A stretch of DNA of 33,100 bases from Mesostigma viride (Eukaryota; Streptophyta; Mesostigmatophyceae; Mesostigmatales; Mesostigmataceae). The number at the start of each line of letters is the position of its first letter. Within the stretch, counting starts at the first letter, position 1. The notes below the pieces were generated by a model. The model was not told the DNA's origin, ran no database searches, and saw only the letters and a list, made by a program, of their open reading frames with translations. Positions 1-6,976 of this stretch are shown in pieces. Where the stretch lies: the NCBI GenBank assembly GCA_009746045.1, contig RPFO01001886.1:1-33100 (forward strand). Direction: 5' to 3'. Position numbers and translations under genes: made by a program.

Positions 1-117
1 CGTTTAGCTGACAATGCGCCTATGAATGCTGCTTCTTTCGGAACACTGGGAAATACAGGAGATTATATAGTAGGACAACTAAAGTATCTACGCGACCAAT
101 ATCAAAGAAAGGCATAA
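1..117 (+). CDS. C-terminal end of an unknown protein (partial, runs off window)
   Basis: Frame 1 is open from the first base to a TAA at 115-117 and gives 38 residues ending in DQYQRKA. The composition (NAPMNAASFGTLGNTGDY) looks like a real soluble or virion protein end, but I do not recognise it. The stop overlaps the 3' end of the convergent cysteine desulfurase gene by 16 bp, a tail-to-tail overlap of the kind seen elsewhere in this window. No function can be given from so little sequence. Confidence 0.55.
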   Translation, partial: RLADNAPMNAASFGTLGNTGDYIVGQLKYLRDQYQRKA

Positions 118-1220
118 GTAACAAACTCGTCTAGTTCCTCTTTTGTCGTCTGGGAACTTAACCCGATGCGCACTGTCCCCTTCTCTTTCTCGATAGGAAG
201 ACCAATGGCTTTAAGAGTCTCGCTCCGTTTCAACAAGTGACAGGCAGAACCTGTCGAGACCGCAATCCCCTTTGCCGCCAACCGCTTGACGAGCGCGCGC
301 GAACTACGGACAGGAAGTGACACGGATACCAAGTTCGGCAACACGTCCTCGGGATTTTCAGGACTGTTCATGACGCCACCTCTAGCCACAAGACGCTGGA
401 CTAGATATTTGCGCATTTTCCTGATTCGCGCAACGTCCGACCGGCCTCTAACGCAGTTCAACTTTACAGCTTCGGCTAACGCGCATATGAGGGGCGGTGA
501 TTCCGTACCTGGCCTTACGGCACGTTCCTGTCCACCTCCCCAAGCGAGCGGGGAAAGACAAGAAGGGTCTTTTCTCATGATCAACGCCCCGACACCTTTC
601 ACGGAATGGATTTTGTGTCCGGACAATACGTAACTGTCAAGATTGTGCACGCCTCGGATCTTAAATTTACCCGCGGCCTGGGTGGTATCTGAATGAAAGT
701 GGACTCGCTTTCCGACAATTTTTCGGATAGCGCCGAGATCTTGTAACGTTCCGATTTCGTTATTGGCGTAAATAATGCTCACTAGTTTGACGCGCTTCCC
801 ATACTTTTTCATCGCCTCTTGGATCTTCTCTAGCGAAACGAATCCGTTTCTGTCTACCGGGATCCGAACAATCTCTACTTTGTGTTTGTCTGCAAGATGT
901 TCAAGCGGCTTGATACCAGCGGGATGTTCGATTTCAGAAGTGATGACGACACCTTCGTACCCGTTTCTTTCCATAACGCCATTAAGTACGATGTTCATCG
1001 ATTCTGTGGCGCCGGATGTAAACACGATCGACTTGCATGGCTCCTTGAGATATTTTGCTATCATGGCGCGCGCCTTTTCTACCACATTCCTCGCCCTCTT
1101 ACCAATCTCGTGCGAAGAAGAGGGGTTTCCGTACAGATCTTTCGACACGGACGTCATCACCTTGACTACCTCTGGATGCGGCTTCGTCGTGCTATTGTTG
1201 TCGAGGTAGATCTCTCTCAT
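102..1220 (-). CDS. Cysteine desulfurase (NifS/IscS-like, class V aminotransferase)
   Basis: PLP enzyme of about 372 aa, the usual length for NifS/IscS. The family removes sulfur from L-cysteine as a persulfide for Fe-S cluster or thio-cofactor synthesis. Motifs in order: N-terminal YLDNNSTT (residues 5-12), GNPSSSH (31-37), SGATES (69-74), NNEIG (153-157), PLP lysine in SGHK (Lys203), RPGTE (236-240), active-site cysteine in STGSACH (Cys327), and a C-terminal RIGLSS. I start at ATG 1220 because MREIYLDNNSTT is the normal family N-terminus; an upstream in-frame codon at 1247 adds only nine unlikely residues. It is divergent from the gene at 1308, with an 87-bp AT-rich spacer. Known in a few large DNA viruses. 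In this window it could supply sulfur for the Rieske protein; that link is inference. Confidence 0.93.
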   Translation of the reverse strand: MREIYLDNNSTTKPHPEVVKVMTSVSKDLYGNPSSSHEIGKRARNVVEKARAMIAKYLKEPCKSIVFTSGATESMNIVLNGVMERNGYEGVVITSEIEHPAGIKPLEHLADKHKVEIVRIPVDRNGFVSLEKIQEAMKKYGKRVKLVSIIYANNEIGTLQDLGAIRKIVGKRVHFHSDTTQAAGKFKIRGVHNLDSYVLSGHKIHSVKGVGALIMRKDPSCLSPLAWGGGQERAVRPGTESPPLICALAEAVKLNCVRGRSDVARIRKMRKYLVQRLVARGGVMNSPENPEDVLPNLVSVSLPVRSSRALVKRLAAKGIAVSTGSACHLLKRSETLKAIGLPIEKEKGTVRIGLSSQTTKEELDEFVTYAFL

Positions 1221-1307
1221 GTGTTCTGTTATCAGCAGGGAATACAATTCTGCACAAAATCGGTTCGTTCAACGATTCGCGAAATAAATATCTCCACAAG
1301 ACACACC

Positions 1308-1985
1308 ATGGGGAAGATAAATATGCTCGAACCCGGTCAGTCCGCCCCTTCTCGCAAAAGGAGCAAGCGCGCGCTGCGCAAGCTCCCGGAAGTCCTGGAA
1401 GAGACCGAGGAAAACAAAGCGATGGCGAGGCGGTCGATTGCGACGGAGACAACGACGAATCTCTCTCCACCTGATCGATTTTCCATCCCGAACACGCTAG
1501 CAGAGAGCTTTATCGAATTTCTTGTTCGTCCCGACGGCACAGTGAACGTCGGAGCGCTTTGTTCTGCCATGAACAGCAGCCCCCGGGACGTTTTTGCAAG
1601 CGACACGGCCTGGGTCAGGATTTCGGACGTCATGGCTGCAATGACCTCGAACAAGAAACTCCGACCTCTACGAGACGCTTTCGGGGAGACCGTGCAAAGC
1701 ATGCAAGAAATTCGCGGGGAGATCGACACGGACGATAAGGAAAACACGATCCCCTATCGCTGCGTGGATTTTTTAAAAAGTGTCTACGGCCACAATCTTT
1801 TTGACGCCGTCCATCTAATGACTTTCGGTGGCATGGTGTACAGCGAGTTCATCGAAAAGCGAGGGCACCCTCCGCCCTTGCGTGCGGACGGGTACAAATT
1901 GTACTTCACTCGCGATATTCCTATCATGAAGAGTGCATTTGACAAATGGAACGGCAAGTTGCCAGTTAAAAACGAGCTTATTTGA
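1308..1985 (+). CDS. Unknown protein, 225 aa
   Basis: ATG at 1308 in a Kozak-like context (caccATGg); a second in-frame ATG lies at 1323. The frame is open further upstream, but only across the antisense of the desulfurase gene. The N-terminal ~50 residues are basic and disordered (RKRSKRALRKLPE). The rest is a compact globular region with VRPDGTVNVGALCSAM and a C-terminal half rich in Phe and Tyr. It loosely recalls viral KilA-N/MSV199-type DNA-binding proteins, but I see no diagnostic motif. An AAATAAATAT element at 1281-1290 lies ~18 nt upstream and could serve both this gene and the divergent desulfurase. Confidence 0.7.
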   Translation: MGKINMLEPGQSAPSRKRSKRALRKLPEVLEETEENKAMARRSIATETTTNLSPPDRFSIPNTLAESFIEFLVRPDGTVNVGALCSAMNSSPRDVFASDTAWVRISDVMAAMTSNKKLRPLRDAFGETVQSMQEIRGEIDTDDKENTIPYRCVDFLKSVYGHNLFDAVHLMTFGGMVYSEFIEKRGHPPPLRADGYKLYFTRDIPIMKSAFDKWNGKLPVKNELI

Positions 1986-2014
1986 ATATTTTATTCATTC
2001 ATCAAAGTAAGACC

Positions 2015-2356
2015 ATGCAACACAAACTTGTTTTGACTGCCGCCGCAGCGGGTGCAATCGTGTCCACCGTACTCACAATTCTGTTCTCTCATTTCAATCG
2101 TCGTCTGAAAAACATGCGTTCCGAGACAGACGATATAGCTGTAGAAATGCGCAACTTAGGCGAAGAAACGAACGATCCTTTGTCTGTCCAACGCGAGGCG
2201 GAGAACAGAGCGAAAAAGTACCGTCGAGTGAAAAATAGATTATCGTACGCTCTCGCATTCGGCTGGGGAATCACAGCAAGCTTGCTTTTAGTCTTTTTGT
2301 TCCTCGTTCTTCGTCCCGATTTTCCAGCTCCGTCGGTGTTTGAGTCGGAGCGGTGA
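2015..2356 (+). CDS. Small membrane protein with two transmembrane segments
   Basis: 113 aa from ATG 2015. A hydrophobic N-terminal segment (LVLTAAAAGAIVSTVLTILF, residues 5-24) is followed by a charged heptad-like middle of ~50 residues and a second hydrophobic segment (ALAFGWGITASLLLVFLFLVL, about 80-100). This predicts a hairpin membrane protein with a coiled loop, perhaps in the virion membrane. Its 3' end overlaps the convergent gene at 2271-2978 by 86 bp. An AT-rich stretch (gaatattttattcattc) lies just upstream. Family not recognised. Confidence 0.65.
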   Translation: MQHKLVLTAAAAGAIVSTVLTILFSHFNRRLKNMRSETDDIAVEMRNLGEETNDPLSVQREAENRAKKYRRVKNRLSYALAFGWGITASLLLVFLFLVLRPDFPAPSVFESER

Positions 2357-2978
2357 GTCCCGCAGTAAATTCATCCTCTTCTTCAAACGCCGTAGTCTCG
2401 ACGACTCTCTGCGATGAAAGAAGTTCGCGAAAAAAGTCGTCCGAGTCCGCGGTGTTTTTTTTTGACACCGGTTGCAGATCTGCGACGCGTTTTTCGAGCC
2501 TCACAAGAGCTTCCCGAAGAATCGCGATTTCTTTTTCCATCGCTCGAAACCGGGGCACGGTGATCCGGTTTTTGTTGTTCTTGAGTTCAAGGCTTTGAGC
2601 GCACACAGGCGATCGAAAGCAGCCAAGAGGGTGTTGATCGCACCGATCTGCGGAACCAACGAGAGGACGACAAGGGCCGAACGGTTCGTATGGTTTTCCG
2701 TCGACGAGCACGCGAAGTCCCTTTCTTCCTTCCCATCCTGGTTGGTCGAGACAAACCACCGAGGCTCGGAATACAGGATCCTCGAAGGGGATGCAAAACC
2801 TGTTCTTGTGTCTTCCGCACAGTCCGATTTGTGGCGTCTTTGGGTCGGAGAACGCCGCCTTGCACGAGCACAAAGGGGCGCTGCACTCGATAACCATGGT
2901 GACTGGCAGACTTTCGAAAGCAGCGATCTCGTTCCGAGACACGGTGACAAAACAGCCGATGACGCGGGAGGAAGCCAT
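2271..2978 (-). CDS. Cysteine-rich, coiled-coil unknown protein
   Basis: 235 aa from ATG 2978, in the context gccATGGctt. The N-terminal half has regularly spaced Cys and His (CSAPLCSCKAAF, LCGRHKNRFC, CDQHPLGCFRSPVC), suggesting a treble-clef or other zinc-binding module. Residues ~145-175 (RAMEKEIAILREALVRLEKRV) form a coiled coil, and the C-terminus is acidic, then basic (GTKRLKASLL). A TATA box (3032-3039) sits ~54 nt upstream after a CT-rich leader, the same promoter layout as the SET and DUF5871-like genes. Other frames are also open here, but this one has the promoter and the best start. Family not recognised. Confidence 0.65.
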   Translation of the reverse strand: MASSRVIGCFVTVSRNEIAAFESLPVTMVIECSAPLCSCKAAFSDPKTPQIGLCGRHKNRFCIPFEDPVFRASVVCLDQPGWEGRKGLRVLVDGKPYEPFGPCRPLVGSADRCDQHPLGCFRSPVCAQSLELKNNKNRITVPRFRAMEKEIAILREALVRLEKRVADLQPVSKKNTADSDDFFRELLSSQRVVETTAFEEEDEFTAGLTAPTQTPTELENRDEERGTKRLKASLL

Positions 2979-3031
2979 GGCAGCTGGTGAGGAAGAGAGT
3001 GCAACGAGACAGAGAGAGAGAGGGCGACAGG

Positions 3032-3039
3032 TATTTATA
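3032..3039 (-). promoter_or_regulatory. TATA box for the gene at 2271-2978
   Basis: Minus-strand ATATAAATA followed by a (CT)n-rich leader and the start gccATGGctt about 54 nt downstream. The same arrangement precedes the SET gene and the DUF5871-like gene. Confidence 0.55.
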
Positions 3040-3189
3040 TGTGTCGGTAGATTCGGCGATGGGAGGTTACAACCTTATCGCAAGAACCTTCTAGAACTTC
3101 GACCAAGACGAGAATGACGTGGTGGTACGGTCAAGATACCGTACACTAAAAGAGGTTTGGGATTTTTATGCCTTTGTATTATCAGTACA

Positions 3190-3669
3190 ATGACAAAGTG
3201 TTGCCGTAAGACGAAACAAGGACGCGAATGTCGAAACGACGTCCGTCCAGGCCGGAAGTTGTGCGGAACGCATGCCGCGCGTCAATCTCGGAAGCGCGGA
3301 AGACACCGAATGGAAGAAACGACTACGGAGCAACGTCCGCCCCTCCGAACCATTTTCGCGAAATCAGGAAATACGGACGAGGGAGAGGCGGAAAAGCGAC
3401 CGCAGAAACTCGGCACTTTGAACCAGCGCGAATTAGGTCAGTCCAACGAGACACGCGACGCTTTTCAAAAAATGCAGAAATCTTCATCATCTGACTCCGC
3501 CGCTACATGGAATCATATCCCCGCCGACGTACAACGACTTATACTTAAGAAAGTCGCGCAAGGAACAGACAGCGATCGTTCCGGGGCAGCTCTTCGCCTT
3601 GTGAATCGCGATACGAGCGAGCTTGTCCCTGACGTGTGGAGAAACGCGATTAAAAGAAGATCTCGATAA
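3190..3669 (+). CDS. Zinc-binding plus F-box-like protein
   Basis: 159 aa from ATG 3190. The N-terminus has a short Cys/His module, CCRKTKQGRECR followed by LCGTH (Cys4/5, Cys14, Cys25, His28), a pattern I know from small giant-virus proteins. A basic, disordered linker follows. The C-terminal ~45 residues (WNHIPADVQRLILKKV, then ALRLVNRDTSELV and VW) match an F-box: Ile-Pro-x-Asp-Val near the start and the LRLVNRD helix typical of viral F-box proteins. F-box proteins recruit targets to SCF ubiquitin ligases, so a role in diverting host ubiquitination is plausible. A perfect 7-bp inverted repeat (GTACGGT/ACCGTAC, 3125-3144) lies upstream and shares its core with the 32-bp repeats further on. 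Confidence 0.65.
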   Translation: MTKCCRKTKQGRECRNDVRPGRKLCGTHAARQSRKRGRHRMEETTTEQRPPLRTIFAKSGNTDEGEAEKRPQKLGTLNQRELGQSNETRDAFQKMQKSSSSDSAATWNHIPADVQRLILKKVAQGTDSDRSGAALRLVNRDTSELVPDVWRNAIKRRSR

Positions 3670-3738
3670 ATAACAACAATGGCTCGAAGACGTTTGATGC
3701 GATCAACGATCGGACAGACTCGATAATACGTGACACCA

Positions 3739-3964
3739 ATGATTTGCATTGTTAAGAGCTCTACGGGGGGCTGGTGCTCCCACGTCCACGGAAAAGGCTA
3801 TCAGCGACGGTATCGCGATCAAAAAGAACGCGAACGAACGCGACAGGGAGCGTTTACGCGCAGATGACGACGCCACTCGTCGGCTGGATGATCAATCTTT
3901 CGGGCTAGCGAAGATGTTTTGGAACGACAAGGAACGACGTTCTAAACGGGAAGGGACTAATTAG
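3739..3964 (+). pseudogene. Small basic protein gene, frameshifted at a G6 run
   Basis: An ATG at 3739 opens a frame beginning MICIVKSSTGG. At the G6 run (3765-3770) the protein-like reading continues in another frame as AGAPTSTEKAISDG and then a charged helix (NERDRERLRADDDATRRL), ending with TAG at 3962-3964. Neither frame alone gives a normal gene: the second has no ATG. One extra or missing G would join them into ~75 aa. It is either a homopolymer sequencing error or a decaying gene. Family not recognised. Confidence 0.35.
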
Positions 3965-4034
3965 GTTCGCACGCTTCGAGTGCTCATCGCTCCGTCCGCT
4001 CCAAGTCGAAGCGTGGCAGGCGGCGTCTTTAGAC

Positions 4035-4326
4035 GTACGGTCGTGGTACCCGTACACACCCGTCGTGGTACGGACGCGACGCCGTACATACCGGAGGTGG
4101 TACGGACTAGGTTTCGTATATGGCGACAGGTACTTACGTCCAATATAGTTAGTATGTTAAGGTACGGATAGGTCACCATTCCTTCCCAGAAAGGGCATCG
4201 GAAAAACTTTTTGTCCCCGTGGTCTTGAGACACCTGTTTATACCACGAGGTTGTACGGAAATGCCACCGTCCACACTGGTGGTGGTACGGACATGCCACC
4301 GTCCACACCGGTGGTGGTACGGACAT
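4035..4326 (+). repeat. 32-bp tandem repeats around a GTGGTACGG core, with one ~75-bp repeat inside
   Basis: Units with core GTGGTACGG recur at 32-bp spacing: core starts at 4065 and 4097, then gtacgg starts at 4253, 4285 and 4317. Each unit carries a small inverted repeat (CCACC...GGTGG). Between the two clusters lies a longer repeat R1 (4140-4212). The same unit appears inverted at 5142-5245, and single degenerate copies occur near 3121. No convincing gene lies in 3965-4426. Confidence 0.75.
4140..4212 (+). repeat. R1, first copy of a ~75-bp repeat
   Basis: Begins CCAATATAG, contains GTATGTTAAGGTACGGATAG and GGTCACC, and ends in an A-run plus CTTTTT. It resembles R2 at 4357-4428 in direct orientation and R3 at 5033-5107 in inverted orientation. 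Confidence 0.7.
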
Positions 4327-4356
4327 GTGTTTGTACATGTTATCGTTTACTATCAT

Positions 4357-4428
4357 CCAATGTAATGAGTATGTTATGGTACGGAGAGGTCACCGATCCA
4401 TCCCGAAACAGACCTTGAAAAAACTTTC
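4357..4428 (+). repeat. R2, second copy of the ~75-bp repeat
   Basis: Begins CCAATGTAATG, contains GTATGTTATGGTACGGAGAG and GGTCACC, and ends GAAAAAACTTTC. It abuts the stop codon of the minus-strand gene 4427-4969. R3 on the other side of that gene is its inverted copy. Confidence 0.75.
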
Positions 4429-4969
4429 AATTGCTGCTGAAGAGTGGCTCCGGAGAGCCATCAGGCGACTTCTCTGACTTTGGCAAAATCATGCCGTGTC
4501 GATACACGTGCGTGTTCGTGCTGACTTCTTCACACATCCTTATTCGTTTAACTAGGTCTAATTGAAACAAATAACAACGATATTTGACAAAGAACGACAC
4601 AGGAGTGTTCTTAAAGAAATCCAGGTATACAACAACCCCCTTGCGAGCATACTGTCCGAGGCAGTTAGCGATCAGCAAGCCTTCCGGATGCAGTTCTTCG
4701 TTTCCAAGGCGGACACGGATATCCTTATCGCTGGTAATTTCGTGTATAATATCCGAATAAGGAAGCTTGTCAACTACGTACATCAACTTGTTACTCTTTT
4801 TATCAAATTCAAGAGTCGATGGATCATGTATTACCACGTGATCGAAAATTTCATATTCGACTGCACCACAAAATGGAGGTTCGGAAATAAAACGGAGTGC
4901 TGTCATTGGCGAGTTAACCTGTCCAGCGTCGTACGCGGGAAAGTCCTTAATTAACTCGTGGAGATTCAT
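4427..4969 (-). CDS. Unknown 180-aa protein flanked by inverted repeats
   Basis: Opens with ATG 4969 (MNLHELIKDFPAYDAG) and ends at 4427. It is a mixed alpha/beta soluble protein with no transmembrane segment and no zinc motif; features include FCGAVEYEIFDHVVIHD, LGNEELHPEGLLIANCLG and an aromatic VVVYLDFFKNTPVSFFVKY strand region. Family not recognised. The gene sits alone between inverted ~75-bp repeats (R2 and R3) and inverted 32-bp repeat arrays. It is more AT-rich than its neighbours, which suggests arrival as a cassette. Confidence 0.7.
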   Translation of the reverse strand: MNLHELIKDFPAYDAGQVNSPMTALRFISEPPFCGAVEYEIFDHVVIHDPSTLEFDKKSNKLMYVVDKLPYSDIIHEITSDKDIRVRLGNEELHPEGLLIANCLGQYARKGVVVYLDFFKNTPVSFFVKYRCYLFQLDLVKRIRMCEEVSTNTHVYRHGMILPKSEKSPDGSPEPLFSSN

Positions 4970-5032
4970 GATTCATTATAAACCAAGAGATAAGTATAAG
5001 GCGTCAGCCGAGCGTGTTTGTCAAGCCCATGG

Positions 5033-5107
5033 AAAAAAAGTTTTTTGGAGACCCTTTTCGGGATGGAATGGTGACCTCTCCGTACACTAATATACTAATT
5101 ACATTGG
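5033..5107 (-). repeat. R3, inverted copy of the ~75-bp repeat
   Basis: Reverse complement of the R2 type: A-run plus GTTTTTTGG, CGGGATGGAATGGTGACC, TCTCCGTAC and ATTACATTGG. With R2 it frames the gene 4427-4969. Confidence 0.75.
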
Positions 5108-5141
5108 ATTGAAGTATGTATCAACACAGACGGAAACCATA

Positions 5142-5245
5142 TCCGTACCACCACCACTGTGTACGGATACACGTCCGTACCACCACTGGTGTGTACGGGA
5201 ACACATCCGTATGACCACCAGTGTAGACGAATGCGCGTCCGTCAA
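5142..5245 (-). repeat. 32-bp tandem repeats, inverted relative to the 4035-4326 array
   Basis: TCCGTACCACC-type units start at 5142, 5174, 5206 and, in partial form, 5238: exact 32-bp spacing and the reverse complement of the units left of the gene. The stretch 4970-5303 holds R3 and this array and no convincing gene. Confidence 0.75.
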
Positions 5246-5303
5246 CCGACATCGATCAAAAATAGGATCTTCTTACTGCGACTGTACAATGTTCGTGCAC
5301 ACT

Positions 5304-6290
5304 TCACGAAAATGGTTCGGGAAACGAGATCCCGTACACCGACCGCATCTTGTCCCTATACATCTTTACCAACGCATCGTTAGGCGTCAACCGGTTGCGC
5401 CACCAATCGCCGACAACCACGTTCGCGATGATTTCGTCGTCTTCGAACAAAGGAAGGGCGTTCAGCCCGTAAAAGATCCAATCCCACCGCGGATCAACCA
5501 TGACACTGCGAGAAACGCGGCAAGTCAACAGAGACTTGCGTTCCTCGAACGGCTGCAAGCTGAACCACAGCACGAACACAGCACGGCTTTGTCCAGAGAC
5601 CTTGAACCGCAGACTCGCGGTATAGGGCAAAAAGAACTCGTTGTCAACAGAAAGGGACAACGGGCCTGTATCTCGAACCGAGAACATCTTCTGGATCCAT
5701 CGAGCAATCCACGTGTTCGTGATAGGATACGTGTACACGCTCTTTCCGCTATAGAGGGATGACTTCTCTGTGGTCACTTCTGTTTGCTTGGACTCGACGA
5801 TCTTTACGCGATGCACGTGCTCCAAGTGCGCGTGGTCTAGCAGATTTTCCATCACGATCATCGGGTGACCGGCTACCGCCCCCGTGTATGAAAAAGTCCG
5901 AAACAATGGATCTGTGAACTCCGGAATCGAAGGAAAGGCCGAGTCGCCATCTCCTATCCCTGTGTTGACCCACACCAAGTCCTCGTCTTGTTTCGTGTCA
6001 AGGTATCCGTTTGGGTTGTTCTGTTTTCCCCAATACATGCCGTGGTAGGCACAACGAATGCACCCGTCCTCGACTCTCGCCTTGTGAGAAAGACGCGCAC
6101 CGCGGTGAGGACACACGTTGCGAACGGCGAGGGTCTCGTTGCGCTCACGGTGCGGGTACATGAGGATTTCTTCGTTATATATTTTTGTCACTTTGACACC
6201 GGACGGTTTGCGTCCGACGCAGACCCATTTGTCCGGCACAGAATCGCATCTCGCAGGGAGACACGCGAGAAGTTTTACCGCGTTCGCCAT
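5304..6290 (-). CDS. Rieske non-heme iron oxygenase
   Basis: 328 aa from ATG 6290. The Rieske [2Fe-2S] site is complete: CPH at Cys60/His62 and CAYH at Cys80/His83. The mononuclear iron site follows the family pattern D-x2-H-x4-H (Asp152, His155, His160, in NLLDHAHLEHVH). These proteins take electrons from a reductase and use O2 to hydroxylate, demethylate or desaturate ring or sterol substrates; plant and algal relatives act on chlorophyll breakdown or choline. The sequence alone does not give the substrate. No transit peptide or membrane anchor is evident, though the C-terminal third has aromatic stretches. No reductase is seen in the window, so a host electron donor would be needed. Unusual cargo for a virus. 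Confidence 0.92.
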   Translation of the reverse strand: MANAVKLLACLPARCDSVPDKWVCVGRKPSGVKVTKIYNEEILMYPHRERNETLAVRNVCPHRGARLSHKARVEDGCIRCAYHGMYWGKQNNPNGYLDTKQDEDLVWVNTGIGDGDSAFPSIPEFTDPLFRTFSYTGAVAGHPMIVMENLLDHAHLEHVHRVKIVESKQTEVTTEKSSLYSGKSVYTYPITNTWIARWIQKMFSVRDTGPLSLSVDNEFFLPYTASLRFKVSGQSRAVFVLWFSLQPFEERKSLLTCRVSRSVMVDPRWDWIFYGLNALPLFEDDEIIANVVVGDWWRNRLTPNDALVKMYRDKMRSVYGISFPEPFS

Positions 6291-6351
6291 CGCGACCCAC
6301 TATAGAAACGCAAATTTTACCGGTCTCAATAGGCGAGTGGTGTTCGTGTCA

Positions 6352-6549
6352 CTAAGGAGTAAACTTTATGATAAAGGCAATGTTTAGCATTATTGCTAAG
6401 ATCACAGCACATACTGCGATCAGAAAAGTGCCGAGTTGCGTAGACTTGGTATCATTCTTTTGTCTACCCTCGTGAATTTTGTAGCCTCCATACCCACCGG
6501 ATGCAACTGCACCAGACACTACAATACCGATTAAAGATATATGACCCAC
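6352..6549 (-). CDS. Small protein with two transmembrane segments; start uncertain
   Basis: About 65 aa: a glycine-rich first helix (ISLIGIVVSGAVASGGYGGY), a short charged loop, and a second helix (FLIAVCAVILAIMLNIAFII). The only in-frame start near the 5' end is GTG at 6549. An ATG lies 8 nt upstream (in CATATGAAGCC) but in another frame, so a 1-nt indel may have separated gene and start. The repeated 27-bp element at 6550-6576 is its immediate upstream region. Function unknown; size and topology suit a virion membrane protein. Confidence 0.5.
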   Translation of the reverse strand: MGHISLIGIVVSGAVASGGYGGYKIHEGRQKNDTKSTQLGTFLIAVCAVILAIMLNIAFIIKFTP

Positions 6550-6576
6550 GGCTTCATATGTTTTGATAATATTTGT
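6550..6576 (-). promoter_or_regulatory. 27-bp upstream element, copy 1
   Basis: Read on the minus strand it is ACAAATATTATC-AAAACATATGAAGCC. A copy with two differences lies at 6940-6966. Each copy stands upstream of a small minus-strand gene, so a shared promoter is likely; a duplicated 5' region is the alternative. Confidence 0.45.
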
Positions 6577-6593
6577 GCATTTTTTTTCAAGGC

Positions 6594-6881
6594 TTAGGTC
6601 CGCTTTTTTATGATGTCATACACGTTTGATTGGTGAAAGATTATAGTGTCGCCGGCATCGTAGTTTTGCGTATGTACAAGTTTGTTGTCGACTATGCCCT
6701 CTAGGTGGGGGCGGCGTACGCGCGTTACATGCACCCAGAAACGATCTTTCGTGTTAGATATCTGAACGAAATCGCCCTTCTTTATAGACGACAACCTGTT
6801 CTTTGACGGCACTTTGAAAGTGCGCGGGTGTAAGCGGTGCATCTTCTGCGCGTCCACCAATGGCACGCTGGACTTTGTCAT
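6594..6881 (-). CDS. Small DUF2314/YegJ-like conserved viral protein
   Basis: 95 aa from ATG 6881. The pattern HPRTFKVPSK, IKKGDFVQI, DRFWVHVTRV, GIVDNKLVHT, GDTIIF and a final NVYDI matches a small domain I know from giant viruses and bacteria (DUF2314-like: TF.vPs...GD.VK...ERFWV.V...G.v.N.L.....GD.i.F...nI.dI). Molecular role unknown. A minus-strand TATA-like CATATAAATC (6903-6914) lies ~25 nt upstream, and copy 2 of the 27-bp element lies upstream of that. Confidence 0.6.
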   Translation of the reverse strand: MTKSSVPLVDAQKMHRLHPRTFKVPSKNRLSSIKKGDFVQISNTKDRFWVHVTRVRRPHLEGIVDNKLVHTQNYDAGDTIIFHQSNVYDIIKKRT

Positions 6882-6939
6882 TTTCTACCTATTAAAAAAA
6901 TAAGATTTATATGGCATGCGAGCTCACGCCCTACGCCCG

Positions 6940-6966
6940 GGCTTCATATGTTTTGACAATATTTAT
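6940..6966 (-). promoter_or_regulatory. 27-bp upstream element, copy 2
   Basis: Near-identical to 6550-6576. It lies ~60 nt upstream of the start of 6594-6881 and just past the stop of the dioxygenase gene. Confidence 0.4.
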
Positions 6967-6976
6967 TTACAATTAT

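Noticed and set aside
775-1209. 144-aa plus-strand ORF
   Set aside because: Antisense shadow of the cysteine desulfurase gene.
4035-5245. CRISPR array
   Set aside because: 32-bp periodicity exists, but units are contiguous and variable with no spacers, no leader and no cas genes.
5109-5762. 217-aa plus-strand ORF
   Set aside because: Runs through the 32-bp repeats and the antisense of the Rieske gene.
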